Source: Actinobacteria bacterium OV320 (GTDB lineage: Bacteria > Actinomycetota > Actinomycetes > Streptomycetales > Streptomycetaceae). Taken from it: a DNA stretch of 64,000 bases. Made by a program: the position numbers and the translations under genes. The stretch covers positions 62,001 through 126,000 of the forward strand of contig LJCX01000022.1 in the NCBI GenBank assembly GCA_001298545.1. The letters are read 5' to 3'. How positions within the stretch are numbered: position 1 is the first letter of the stretch; each line of letters opens with the position of its first letter. The notes under the pieces were generated by a model. The model saw only the letters and a list, made by a program, of their open reading frames with translations, searched no databases and was not told the DNA's origin. Positions 16,258 through 24,189 of this stretch are shown one piece after another.

Positions 16258-17165
16258 GCAGCGTGGCGTTCGAGACCCAGCGTGCGGCCCTGGCCGACGT
16301 GGTGGCCATCCCGGTGACCCCGTTCGCCGAGGACGGCTCCGTCGACGGCGAAGCCCACCGGGCCCTGCTGCGCCGGCTGCTCGACGGCGGCATCACCACC
16401 CTCACCCCGAACGGCAACACCGGCGAGTTCTACGCCCTCACCCCCGAAGAGCGCCGCCTGGTCACGGAGGTGACCGTCGAGGTGGCCGGCGGACGGGCGG
16501 CGATCCTGGTCGGCGTCGGACACGACGTACCGACCGCCGTCGCCTCCGCCCGGCACGCCCGTGAGCTGGGCGCGCAGATGGTGATGGTCCATCAGCCGGT
16601 CCACCCCTACGTGTCGCAGAGCGGCTGGGTCGACTACCACCGGGAGATCGCGGCGGCGGTGCCCGAGCTGGGCGTCGTGCCGTACATCCGCAACGCGCAA
16701 CTGCGCGGCGACCGTCTCGCCGAGCTCGCCGACGCCTGTCCGAACGTCATCGGCGTCAAGTACGCCGTCCCGGACGCCTCGCGCTTCGCCGCGTTCGCGC
16801 GGGACGCGGGTCTGGAGCGCTTCGTCTGGGTGGCCGGCCTCGCCGAGCCGTACGCCCCCTCCTACTTCTCCGCGGGCGCCACCGGCTTCACCTCAGGGCT
16901 CGTGAACGTCGCCCCGGCCGTTTCGCTGAACATGATCGAAGCGCTTCGATCAGGGGACTATCCGGCCGCGATGAAAGTGTGGGAACAGATCAGGCGCTTC
17001 GAGGAGCTCCGCGCCGCCAACGGCTCCGCCAACAACGTCACCGTCGTCAAGGAGGCCCTTTCCTCCCTTGGCCTGTGCCGCCGAGAGGTCCGCCCGCCGA
17101 GCCGGCAGCTGCCCGAGGACGAGCGCGCCGAGGTCGCCGCCATAGCAGCCGGATGGTCCATATGA
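16254..17165 (+). CDS. DHDPS-family dehydratase/aldolase
   Basis: A 303-residue TIM-barrel enzyme of the DHDPS/NAL superfamily. It has VTPF near residue 21, PNGNTGEFY (52-60), Y144 and the Schiff-base lysine K169 in GVKYAV. It is distinct from KdgD at 10455. Coupled by 4-bp overlaps to the regulator before it and the IlvD/Edd dehydratase after it, it most likely acts on the 2-keto-3-deoxy acid that dehydratase makes. Arabinonate pathways use such a pair (2-keto-3-deoxy-L-arabinonate dehydratase giving 2-oxoglutarate semialdehyde). An aldolase role is also possible. A 20-bp perfect palindrome lies inside the coding sequence. Confidence 0.85.
   Translation: MSSVAFETQRAALADVVAIPVTPFAEDGSVDGEAHRALLRRLLDGGITTLTPNGNTGEFYALTPEERRLVTEVTVEVAGGRAAILVGVGHDVPTAVASARHARELGAQMVMVHQPVHPYVSQSGWVDYHREIAAAVPELGVVPYIRNAQLRGDRLAELADACPNVIGVKYAVPDASRFAAFARDAGLERFVWVAGLAEPYAPSYFSAGATGFTSGLVNVAPAVSLNMIEALRSGDYPAAMKVWEQIRRFEELRAANGSANNVTVVKEALSSLGLCRREVRPPSRQLPEDERAEVAAIAAGWSI
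16933..16952. promoter_or_regulatory. 20-bp perfect palindrome with AAGCGCTT core, inside a CDS
   Basis: TGATCGAAGCGCTTCGATCA reads identically on both strands. The AAGCGCTT core is typical of LacI-family operators. The codons CTT, CGA and TCA used here are rare in Streptomyces, which suggests the DNA sequence itself is constrained. Confidence 0.6.
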
Positions 17166-18907
17166 AGCGCTTCGACGACCAGGCGCGCAAACGCCCCGAG
17201 GACCTCAGAAGCCACCAGTGGTACGGCGCCGAGGGCCTGCGCTCCTTCAGCCACCGCGCCCGCACCCGCCAGCTCGGCTACCTCCCCGAGGAGCACCTCG
17301 GCAAGCCGGTCGTCGCGATCCTCAACACCTGGTCGGACATCAACCCCTGCCACGTCCACCTGCGCGACCGCGCACAGGCCGTGAAGCGGGGCGTGCGGCT
17401 GGCGGGCGGCTTCCCGCTGGAGTTCCCGGTCTCCACGCTCAGCGAGACCTTCCAGAAGCCGACCCCGATGCTCTACCGCAACCTGCTCGCGATGGAGACC
17501 GAGGAGCTGCTGCGCTCCTATCCCGTGGACGGGGCCGTGCTGATGGGCGGCTGCGACAAGACGACACCCGCGCTGCTCATGGGCGCGGCCAGCGTCGACC
17601 TGCCGACGGTCTTCGTCCCGGCCGGGCCCATGCTGCCGGGCCACTGGCGCAACGAGGTCCTCGGCTCGGGCACCGACATGTGGAAGTACTGGGACGACAA
17701 GCGGGCCGGCCTCATCGGCGACTGCGAGCTGGCCGAGCTGGAGAGCGGCCTCGCCCGCTCGCCCGGCCACTGCATGACGATGGGCACGGCGTCCACGCTG
17801 ACGGCCGCCGCGGAGGCGCTGGGCGTGACGGTTCCGGGCGCGTCGAGCATCCCGGCCGTGGACTCCGGGCACGACCGGATGGCGGCCGCCGCGGGCCTGC
17901 GCATCGTCGAACTGGTCCACCGGGACCGCAGGTTGAGCGAGATCCTCACCGCGGACGCGTTCGAGGACGCGGTGACGACCGTCCTCGGCCTCGGCGGTTC
18001 GACGAACGCCGTGATCCACCTCATCGCCATGGCGGGCCGCGCGGGCGTCAAGCTCACCCTCGACGACTTCGACCGGATCGCCCGGACCGTCCCCGTGCTC
18101 GCCAACGTGCGGCCCGGCGGCCAGAAGTACCTCATGGAGGACTTCCACTTCGCGGGCGGACTCCCCGGCTTCCTCTCCCGGATCCCGGACCTGCTCCACC
18201 TGGAACGCCCGACCGTCTCCCACGACACGATGCGGGAGCAGCTCGCCGGCGCCCAGGTGCACGACGAGGACGTCATCCGTCCCCGGAGCAACCCGGTCGC
18301 GAGCGAGGGCGGGGTCGCCGTCCTGCGCGGCAACCTCTGCCCGGACGGCGCCGTCATCAAGCACATCTCCGCCGAGCCCCACCTGCTCCGGCACACCGGC
18401 CCCGCGGTCGTCTTCGACGACTACCGGACCATGCAGCGCACCATCAACGACCCGGAGTTGGGGATCACCGCCGACACCGTCCTGGTGCTGCGCGGTTCCG
18501 GTCCCAAGGGCGGCCCCGGCATGCCCGAGTACGGCATGCTGCCCATCCCCGACCACCTGCTCAAGCAGGGTGTGCGGGACATGGTGCGGATCTCCGACGC
18601 CCGGATGAGCGGGACGAGTTACGGCGCGTGCGTCCTGCACGTGGCGCCCGAGTCGTACGTCGGCGGGCCGCTCGCCCTGGTCCGCACGGGGGACTCGATC
18701 ACTCTCGACGTCGCGGCCCGCTCCCTCCGGCTCGACGTGGACGACGAGGAGCTGGAGCGGCGTCGGGCCCAGTGGACGCCGCCGCCCGCCCGGTACGAGC
18801 GCGGCTACGGCGCGCTCTACAACGAGCAGATCACCCAGGCCGACACCGGCTGCGACTTCGAGTTCCTGGCCCGTCCGGGCAAGGTCGCGGACCCGTACGC
18901 GGGCTGA
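17162..18907 (+). CDS. IlvD/Edd-family sugar-acid dehydratase
   Basis: A 581-residue iron-sulfur dehydratase. Cluster cysteines are C63 (INPCH), C131 (GGCDKTTPA) and C204 (GHCMTMGTAS). The catalytic serine lies in DARMSGTSYGAC. Features such as NTWSDINPCH, GGFPLEFPVSTLSETF and length fit the L-arabinonate/pentonate dehydratase subgroup rather than valine-pathway IlvD. Coupling to a DHDPS-fold enzyme and a GntR regulator supports sugar-acid catabolism. The ATG overlaps the previous stop by 4 bp. The AAGCGCTT palindrome at 17164-17173 covers its first codons. The exact substrate (arabinonate, xylonate, fuconate or a hexarate) is inference. Confidence 0.88.
   Translation: MKRFDDQARKRPEDLRSHQWYGAEGLRSFSHRARTRQLGYLPEEHLGKPVVAILNTWSDINPCHVHLRDRAQAVKRGVRLAGGFPLEFPVSTLSETFQKPTPMLYRNLLAMETEELLRSYPVDGAVLMGGCDKTTPALLMGAASVDLPTVFVPAGPMLPGHWRNEVLGSGTDMWKYWDDKRAGLIGDCELAELESGLARSPGHCMTMGTASTLTAAAEALGVTVPGASSIPAVDSGHDRMAAAAGLRIVELVHRDRRLSEILTADAFEDAVTTVLGLGGSTNAVIHLIAMAGRAGVKLTLDDFDRIARTVPVLANVRPGGQKYLMEDFHFAGGLPGFLSRIPDLLHLERPTVSHDTMREQLAGAQVHDEDVIRPRSNPVASEGGVAVLRGNLCPDGAVIKHISAEPHLLRHTGPAVVFDDYRTMQRTINDPELGITADTVLVLRGSGPKGGPGMPEYGMLPIPDHLLKQGVRDMVRISDARMSGTSYGACVLHVAPESYVGGPLALVRTGDSITLDVAARSLRLDVDDEELERRRAQWTPPPARYERGYGALYNEQITQADTGCDFEFLARPGKVADPYAG
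17164..17173. promoter_or_regulatory. GAAGCGCTTC palindrome at the dehydratase start
   Basis: A perfect 10-bp palindrome with the same AAGCGCTT core as 16933-16952, covering codons 1-4 of the IlvD/Edd gene. Confidence 0.4.
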
Positions 18908-18944
18908 CCGCAACAGCGCGACCGGGCCCACCCCTGTGCAGGGA

Positions 18945-18955
18945 GAAAGCGCTTC
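18945..18955. promoter_or_regulatory. LacI-like operator upstream of the sugar permeases
   Basis: GAAAGCGCTTC has the AAGCGCTT palindromic core (18947-18954). It lies in the only sizeable gap of the operon, 88 bp before the first permease gene. That is where a separate promoter for the transport genes would be expected. Confidence 0.5.
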
Positions 18956-18960
18956 ACCCG

Positions 18961-19011
18961 CACGAAGGCACGACGCACGCGAACGCACGACGCACACGAA
19001 CGCACGACGCA
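18961..19011 (+). repeat. Three tandem 17-bp repeats
   Basis: Units at 18961-18977, 18978-18994 and 18995-19011 share the pattern CGAACGCACGACGCA with a few differences. They lie between the LacI-like palindrome and the permease start, so they would be in its 5' leader. Confidence 0.85.
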
Positions 19012-19042
19012 CCGAGAGACGTACCGAGAACGGAGAACAGTC

Positions 19043-19978
19043 ATGGCCCAAGCCGCAGCCGTGGCGAAGCCGCCCGCGCCACCCCGGCGGCGCCGTGCCT
19101 CCGCCACGCCCCGCAGACTGCCGTACCTGCTGATCGCGCCGGCGGCCCTGCTGATGCTGGGCTTCATCGCCTACCCGGTCATCAGCGTCTTCTACTACAG
19201 CCTGCAGAACTACAACCCCACCAAACCGTGGCGCAACGGCTTCGCGGGCTTCGACAACTTCGTCCACGCCTTCACCGACGACCCGCAGTTCTGGGACACG
19301 CTGACCTTCAGCGCCAAGTGGGTCTTCGTCGAGGTCGGACTCCAGCTGCTGTTCGGCCTGGCGCTCGCGCTGATCGTCAACCAGACCTTCGTGGGGCGCT
19401 CGCTCGGCCGGGCGCTGGTCTTCTCCCCGTGGGCCGTCTCCGGAGTGCTGACCTCCGCGATCTGGGTGCTGCTCTACAACTCCCAGACCGGCATCACCCG
19501 TTACCTCGCGGACATGGGGATCGGCGAGTACGGCACCAGCTGGCTGTCGGACACCTCCACCGTCTTCCCGGCGGCGATCATCGCCGACCTGTGGCGCGGT
19601 GTCCCCTTCTTCGCGATCCTCATCCTCGCCGACCTCCAGTCCGTCTCCAAGGACCTGTACGAGGCCGCGGAGGTCGACGGCGCGAGCCGGATCAAGCAGT
19701 TCTGGCACATCACCCTGCCCCACCTGAAGGACGCCATCGTCCTGTCCACGCTGCTGCGCGCGGTGTGGGAGTTCAACAACGTCGACCTGCTCTACACGCT
19801 CACCGGCGGCGGCCCGGCGGGGGAGACCACCACCCTCCCGCTCTACATCGCCAACACCAGCGTCGACGCACACAACTTCGGCTACGCGTCCGCCCTCACC
19901 ACGGTCGCGTTCGTGATCCTGCTCTTCTGCTCGATGGTCTATCTGCGGCTGAGCAAGTTCGGAGGAGGCGACAAGTGA
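19043..19978 (+). CDS. Sugar ABC permease, MalF type (pectin operon)
   Basis: A 311-residue permease. A basic, proline-rich tail of about 25 residues precedes six hydrophobic segments. The EAA loop is EAAEVDGASRIKQFWHITLP. The ATG has a GGAG-type site (CGGAGAACAGTC) upstream. It overlaps the next permease by 4 bp (GTGA). Neighbouring lyase and GH43 genes indicate oligogalacturonide or arabino-oligosaccharide import. No binding protein is adjacent; the lipoprotein at 26896 is the best candidate. No ATPase is present. Confidence 0.9.
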   Translation: MAQAAAVAKPPAPPRRRRASATPRRLPYLLIAPAALLMLGFIAYPVISVFYYSLQNYNPTKPWRNGFAGFDNFVHAFTDDPQFWDTLTFSAKWVFVEVGLQLLFGLALALIVNQTFVGRSLGRALVFSPWAVSGVLTSAIWVLLYNSQTGITRYLADMGIGEYGTSWLSDTSTVFPAAIIADLWRGVPFFAILILADLQSVSKDLYEAAEVDGASRIKQFWHITLPHLKDAIVLSTLLRAVWEFNNVDLLYTLTGGGPAGETTTLPLYIANTSVDAHNFGYASALTTVAFVILLFCSMVYLRLSKFGGGDK

Positions 19979-20874
19979 TCACCAAGGAGGCCACCGAGGT
20001 CACACCCGTCCCCGTGCGCGTGACCGACGCGCCCGACCGGCGCCCGTCCCGGCACAAGCGTGCCTGGGACGAGGCCCCCCGCTGGCAGATCTACCTCCCC
20101 CTGTCGATCTACCTGGTCTTCACCCTCGTCCCCTTCTACTGGATCCTCCTGTTCGCGCTGCGCCCGGCCGGCTCGACCTCGCTCGTGCCCTGGCCGATGA
20201 CCTTCGACCACTTCGAGAAGGTCTGGAACGAGCGGGACTTCGCGGTCTACTTCCAGAACAGCGTGCTCACCGGCGTGGCGACCCTGCTGCTCACCACCGG
20301 CGTCGCCCTGGCGGGCGGCTACGCCCTCGCCCGCTTCGACTTCAGGATCAAACGCGGGTTCATGCTCGCCCTGCTGTGCACCCAGTTCGTGCCGGGCGCG
20401 CTGCTCCTCGTGCCGCTCTTCCAGATCTTCGCCGAGCTCAAGATGATCAACTCGCTGGGCAGTGTCATCATCGCCGAGTCGGTCTTCCAGCTGCCCCTGT
20501 CGATGATCCTGATCAGCGGCTTCATCCGGAACGTGCCGTACTCCCTGGAGGAGGCCGCCTGGGTCGACGGCTGCAACCGGCTCACCGCCTTCCGGATCGT
20601 CGTCCTTCCCCTGCTGCGGCCCGGGCTGATCGCCGTCGGTTCCTTCGCCTTCGTGCACGCCTGGAACCACTTCCTGTTCGCCCTGATGTTCCTGTCCGAC
20701 CAGACCAAGCAGACGATCCCCGTCGGCCTCAACACCCTGATGAGCGCGGACAGCGTCGACCTGGGCGCGCTGGCCGCGGGCGGCATCATCGCCGCCGTCC
20801 CGGTGGTGCTCGTCTTCGCCTTCATCCAGAAGTGGCTGATCACCGGCTTCAGCGCGGGGGCGGTAAAGGGATGA
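19975..20874 (+). CDS. Sugar ABC permease, MalG type (pectin operon)
   Basis: A 299-residue permease with six hydrophobic segments. The EAA loop is EEAAWVDGCNRLTAFRIVVLP. GTG at 19975 was chosen because it overlaps the upstream stop by 4 bp. The ATG of the pectate lyase overlaps its own stop by 4 bp. It pairs with the product of 19043-19978 to form the import channel; MsiK-type ATP supply is inferred. Confidence 0.9.
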   Translation: MITKEATEVTPVPVRVTDAPDRRPSRHKRAWDEAPRWQIYLPLSIYLVFTLVPFYWILLFALRPAGSTSLVPWPMTFDHFEKVWNERDFAVYFQNSVLTGVATLLLTTGVALAGGYALARFDFRIKRGFMLALLCTQFVPGALLLVPLFQIFAELKMINSLGSVIIAESVFQLPLSMILISGFIRNVPYSLEEAAWVDGCNRLTAFRIVVLPLLRPGLIAVGSFAFVHAWNHFLFALMFLSDQTKQTIPVGLNTLMSADSVDLGALAAGGIIAAVPVVLVFAFIQKWLITGFSAGAVKG

Positions 20875-22160
20875 GGCTCCGTCAGATCACGTTGGTGACA
20901 GCCGTGTTGGGGCTGCTCTGCGTGCCCGCGCGGGCCGAGGCCCGGGACATCTCCCGGGACACCCTCGCCGCCGACGACGGCTGGGCGGCCCTCGGCACCG
21001 GCACCACCGGAGGCGCGGCCGCCGACGACGCGCACGTCACCACCGTCACCGACCGCGCCGGACTCGTCCGCGCCCGCGACGGCGGCAGCGACACCCCGAA
21101 GATCATCAAGATCGCCGGGACGATCGACGCCAACACCGACGACGACGGTGACCACCTGGACTGCGCCGACTACGCCACCGGCGGCTACTCCCTGAAGCGG
21201 TACCTCACCGCCTACGACCCGCGCACCTGGGGCGCCGCCAAGCCGAGCGGCGCACAGGAGGAGGCCCGCCAGGCGTCGGCGGCCGCGCAGGCCGAGCGGG
21301 TCGTGCTCCCCGTCGGTTCCCACACCACCATCGTGGGCCTCGGCGACGGCGCCGTCCTCAAGGGCGCCGGCCTCCAGGTGAAGAACGCGGACAACGTCAT
21401 CCTGCGCAACCTCGACCTGCGCGACGCCTACGACTGCTTCCCCGTCTGGCAGCCCAACACCGGCGGCCTCGGCGACTGGAAGACGGCGTACGACAACATC
21501 TGGCTGACCGGCGCGACACACGTCTGGGTCGACCACGTCACCGCCTCCGACCAGGGTCACCCCGACTCCGCCGAGCCCACCTGCTTCGCCCGCAACTACC
21601 TGCGCCACGACGGACTGCTGGACATCACCAACGGCTCCGACCTGGTCACCGTCTCCTGGAGCCGGTTCGCGGGACACGACAAGGCGATGCTCATCGGCAG
21701 CGGCGACACGGCCACCGGCGACCGCGGGAAGCTCCGGGTCACGCTGCACCACAACCAGTTCGAGTCCGTCGTGCAGCGCGCACCGCGCGTCCGCTTCGGG
21801 CAGGTGCACGTCTACGACAACCGGTACGTCGTCCCCGAGGGCGCCGAGTACCGCTACTCGCTCGGCGTGTCGACCGAGTCGGCCGTGTACGCCGAGAACA
21901 ACGCCTTCCACACCCCCGGCCACGTGGAGGTCGCCGACCTGGTCAAGAGCTGGAACGGCACCGCCCTGCACCAGAGCGGCACCCTCTTCAACGGCTGGCC
22001 CGTGGACCTCCTCGCCGTCTACAACGCCTACAACAGCGGCAGCGAGCGCGACCTCACGGCGGACGTCGGCTGGACGCCTACCCTGCACACAAAGATCGAC
22101 AGCGCCGCGGTGGCCGACCGCGAGGTGGCACGCGGCGCGGGCGCAGGGAGGATCCCATGA
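20871..22160 (+). CDS. Secreted pectate lyase, PL1 family
   Basis: A 429-residue parallel beta-helix lyase that cleaves polygalacturonate by beta-elimination with calcium. A Sec signal peptide (hydrophobic residues 7-18, cleavage near ARAEA) is followed by DDGWAALGTGTTGG, WVDHV, HDKAMLIGSGD and the catalytic-arginine region RAPRVRFGQV. It is paralogous to the lyase at 29204. Its start overlaps the permease stop by 4 bp and its stop overlaps the next gene by 4 bp, so a secreted enzyme is translationally coupled to membrane and cytoplasmic partners. Confidence 0.92.
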   Translation: MRLRQITLVTAVLGLLCVPARAEARDISRDTLAADDGWAALGTGTTGGAAADDAHVTTVTDRAGLVRARDGGSDTPKIIKIAGTIDANTDDDGDHLDCADYATGGYSLKRYLTAYDPRTWGAAKPSGAQEEARQASAAAQAERVVLPVGSHTTIVGLGDGAVLKGAGLQVKNADNVILRNLDLRDAYDCFPVWQPNTGGLGDWKTAYDNIWLTGATHVWVDHVTASDQGHPDSAEPTCFARNYLRHDGLLDITNGSDLVTVSWSRFAGHDKAMLIGSGDTATGDRGKLRVTLHHNQFESVVQRAPRVRFGQVHVYDNRYVVPEGAEYRYSLGVSTESAVYAENNAFHTPGHVEVADLVKSWNGTALHQSGTLFNGWPVDLLAVYNAYNSGSERDLTADVGWTPTLHTKIDSAAVADREVARGAGAGRIP

Positions 22161-23335
22161 GCACCGCCGAACCGATGAGCAGCCCCGTCCCGATCGTCCT
22201 CGCGGGCGCGCGCGGCCACGGCCGCTGGCACCTGGACAACATCCGCCGGCTCCAGGACAAGGGCATCGTCCGCCTGGCGGGCGTCTGCGAGCTGACCCCG
22301 CTGACCCCGGCGGAGATCCCCGAGGGCCTCGGCACGCCCGAGCAGTCCGCCGACTTCGGCGCGCTGCTGGACACGACCGGCGCCCGGATCGCCGTCGTCT
22401 GCACCCCGATCCCCACCCACACCGACCTGGCTCTGATCGCGGCGCGCAAGGGGGTCCACCTGCTCCTGGAGAAGCCGCCCGCGCCCTCCTACGCCGAGTT
22501 CCGGCGGATGGCGGACGGGGTCGCCGAGGCGGGCGTGGTCTGCCAGATCGGCTTCCAGTCGCTGGGCTCGCACGCCGTGCCCGCCATCCGCCGGCTGATC
22601 GAGGACGGGGCGGTCGGCGAGGTCACGGGTGTCGGCGGAGCCGGGGCCTGGGCCCGGCCCGAGACGTACTTCCGGCGGGCGCCCTGGGCGGGCAGGCGAC
22701 GGCTGAACGGGGTCGACGTGATCGACGGGGCGCTCACCAACCCGCTCGCGCACGCCGTCGCCACCGCCCTCGCGCTGGCCGGCGCCACCCGCGCCACCGA
22801 CGTCACCGGCATCGAGACCGAGCTGGCGCACGCCAACGCCATCGAGTCCGACGACACCTCCTGCGTCCGCGTCCACACGGCCGGCGGGCGCGAGATCGTC
22901 GTCGCGGCCACGCTGTGCGCCGAGGACCCCGACGACCCGTACGTCATCGTGCACGGCAGCCGCGGCCGGATCACCTACTGGTACAAGCAGGACCGCGTCC
23001 TGCTCCAGCGGGCCGGCCACGGCCCCGAGGAGTTCGAGTACGGCCGCACCGACCTGCTGGAGAACCTCGTCGAGCACCTCGCCGACGGAACACAACTGCT
23101 GGTCCCGCCCACCGCGACCGAGTCGTTCATGCGGGTCGTCGAGGCGATCCGGGTCGCCCCCGACCCGGTACAGGTGCCCGACGACGCCTGGCGCCTGCTG
23201 CCCGACGAGGAGCGGCGGGTCGTCCCCGGCATCGACGGCCTCGTCGCGGCCGCCGCCGACACCCTCGCCCTCTACTCCGAACTGGGCGCCCCCTGGGCGT
23301 TCACGACCGCGCATCCGAAAGAGGTGAGCCCCTGA
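22157..23335 (+). CDS. Gfo/Idh/MocA-family oxidoreductase
   Basis: A 392-residue cytoplasmic NAD(P)-dependent sugar oxidoreductase. The Rossmann motif GARGHGRWH is near residue 17, and the signature EKPPAPSY near residue 107 holds the active-site lysine. The C-terminal alpha/beta domain runs from about 130. It overlaps the lyase gene by 4 bp and the PmoA-like gene by 1 bp (TGATG). Family members oxidise or epimerise sugars and sugar derivatives. The substrate here is probably a pectin-derived sugar, but it cannot be named. Confidence 0.88.
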   Translation: MSTAEPMSSPVPIVLAGARGHGRWHLDNIRRLQDKGIVRLAGVCELTPLTPAEIPEGLGTPEQSADFGALLDTTGARIAVVCTPIPTHTDLALIAARKGVHLLLEKPPAPSYAEFRRMADGVAEAGVVCQIGFQSLGSHAVPAIRRLIEDGAVGEVTGVGGAGAWARPETYFRRAPWAGRRRLNGVDVIDGALTNPLAHAVATALALAGATRATDVTGIETELAHANAIESDDTSCVRVHTAGGREIVVAATLCAEDPDDPYVIVHGSRGRITYWYKQDRVLLQRAGHGPEEFEYGRTDLLENLVEHLADGTQLLVPPTATESFMRVVEAIRVAPDPVQVPDDAWRLLPDEERRVVPGIDGLVAAAADTLALYSELGAPWAFTTAHPKEVSP

Positions 23336-24189
23336 TGACCGCGAACGCACCCGACGCACCGGTCGTCCTGCGCGTCGCCGGCCGCCCGGTCGCCCGCTAC
23401 GTGACCCGGCCCGAGCTGCCCGCCCGGCTCTCCCCGCGGCCCTATCTGCACCCCGTCACCACCCTGGCCGGCACGGAGGTCACCGAACTGAGCCCGGCCG
23501 ACCACACACACCACCTCGGCGTCGGTGTAGCCGTACCCGACGTCGAGGGGCACAACTTCTGGGGCGGACGCACCTACGTCCGCGACCGGGGCCCGACCGA
23601 GCTCGACGACCACGGTGCCCAGCGGCACGGTTCCTTCCAGCTCCGCGACCCGGACGGCTTCGTGGAGGAGCTGCGCTGGGTCGCCTCGGGAACCGAGCTG
23701 CTGCGCGAGCGCCGTACCGTCGCGGCCACCGAACTCACCGACACCGCCTGGGCGCTGGACTTCACCTTCTCCCTGACCAACGTCACCTCAAGGCCGCTGT
23801 CCATCGGCAGCCCGGCGACGAACGGGCGCCCCGGAGCGGCCTACGGCGGCTTCTTCTGGCGGGCCCGCAAAGAGGACACGGCCCCCGGGGTCTTCACCGC
23901 GGACACGGAGGGCGAGGCGTCCGTCCACGGCGCCCGCGCCGACTGGCTCGCCCTGGCCGGCGACCGCTGGACCCTGGTCTTCGCCGGGGCCACCGCCGCC
24001 ACCCGCCGCGACCCCTGGTTCGTCCGCACCGCCGAGTACCCGGGCGTCGGCTCCTCGCTGGCTTCGGAGACGAGGCTGGCGGTTCCGACCGGCGAGACGG
24101 CCGTACGCCGGATCGTCACCGTCGTCGCCGACGGCCGTCTGGACCGGCACGAGGCGGCGGCACTGGTGCGGAAGGCGGTCAGCCAGTGA
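23335..24189 (+). CDS. PmoA-like (DUF6807) protein
   Basis: A 284-residue protein of the PmoA/DUF6807 group, of unknown activity despite the historical methane-monooxygenase label. Visible family features are the substrate-facing histidines in DHTHHLGVGVAVPDVEGHNFWGG, an FSLTN strand, and YGGFFWR. Such genes commonly sit next to Gfo/Idh/MocA oxidoreductases in sugar loci, as here (1-bp overlap). No signal peptide is present. It probably acts on the same sugar intermediate as its neighbour. The GH43 gene start overlaps its stop by 4 bp. Confidence 0.8.
   Translation: MTANAPDAPVVLRVAGRPVARYVTRPELPARLSPRPYLHPVTTLAGTEVTELSPADHTHHLGVGVAVPDVEGHNFWGGRTYVRDRGPTELDDHGAQRHGSFQLRDPDGFVEELRWVASGTELLRERRTVAATELTDTAWALDFTFSLTNVTSRPLSIGSPATNGRPGAAYGGFFWRARKEDTAPGVFTADTEGEASVHGARADWLALAGDRWTLVFAGATAATRRDPWFVRTAEYPGVGSSLASETRLAVPTGETAVRRIVTVVADGRLDRHEAAALVRKAVSQ

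Noticed and set aside
17162..18907. Valine/isoleucine-pathway dihydroxyacid dehydratase (ilvD)
   Set aside because: Coupling to GntR and a DHDPS-fold enzyme and the sequence style point to sugar-acid dehydratases instead.
18961..19011. Possible CRISPR-like array
   Set aside because: The 17-bp units are directly adjacent with no spacers and no cas genes are present.
16958..19873. 971-residue open frame antisense to the dehydratase and permease
   Set aside because: It is opposite strong family matches (IlvD/Edd and MalF-type) and has no recognisable domain.
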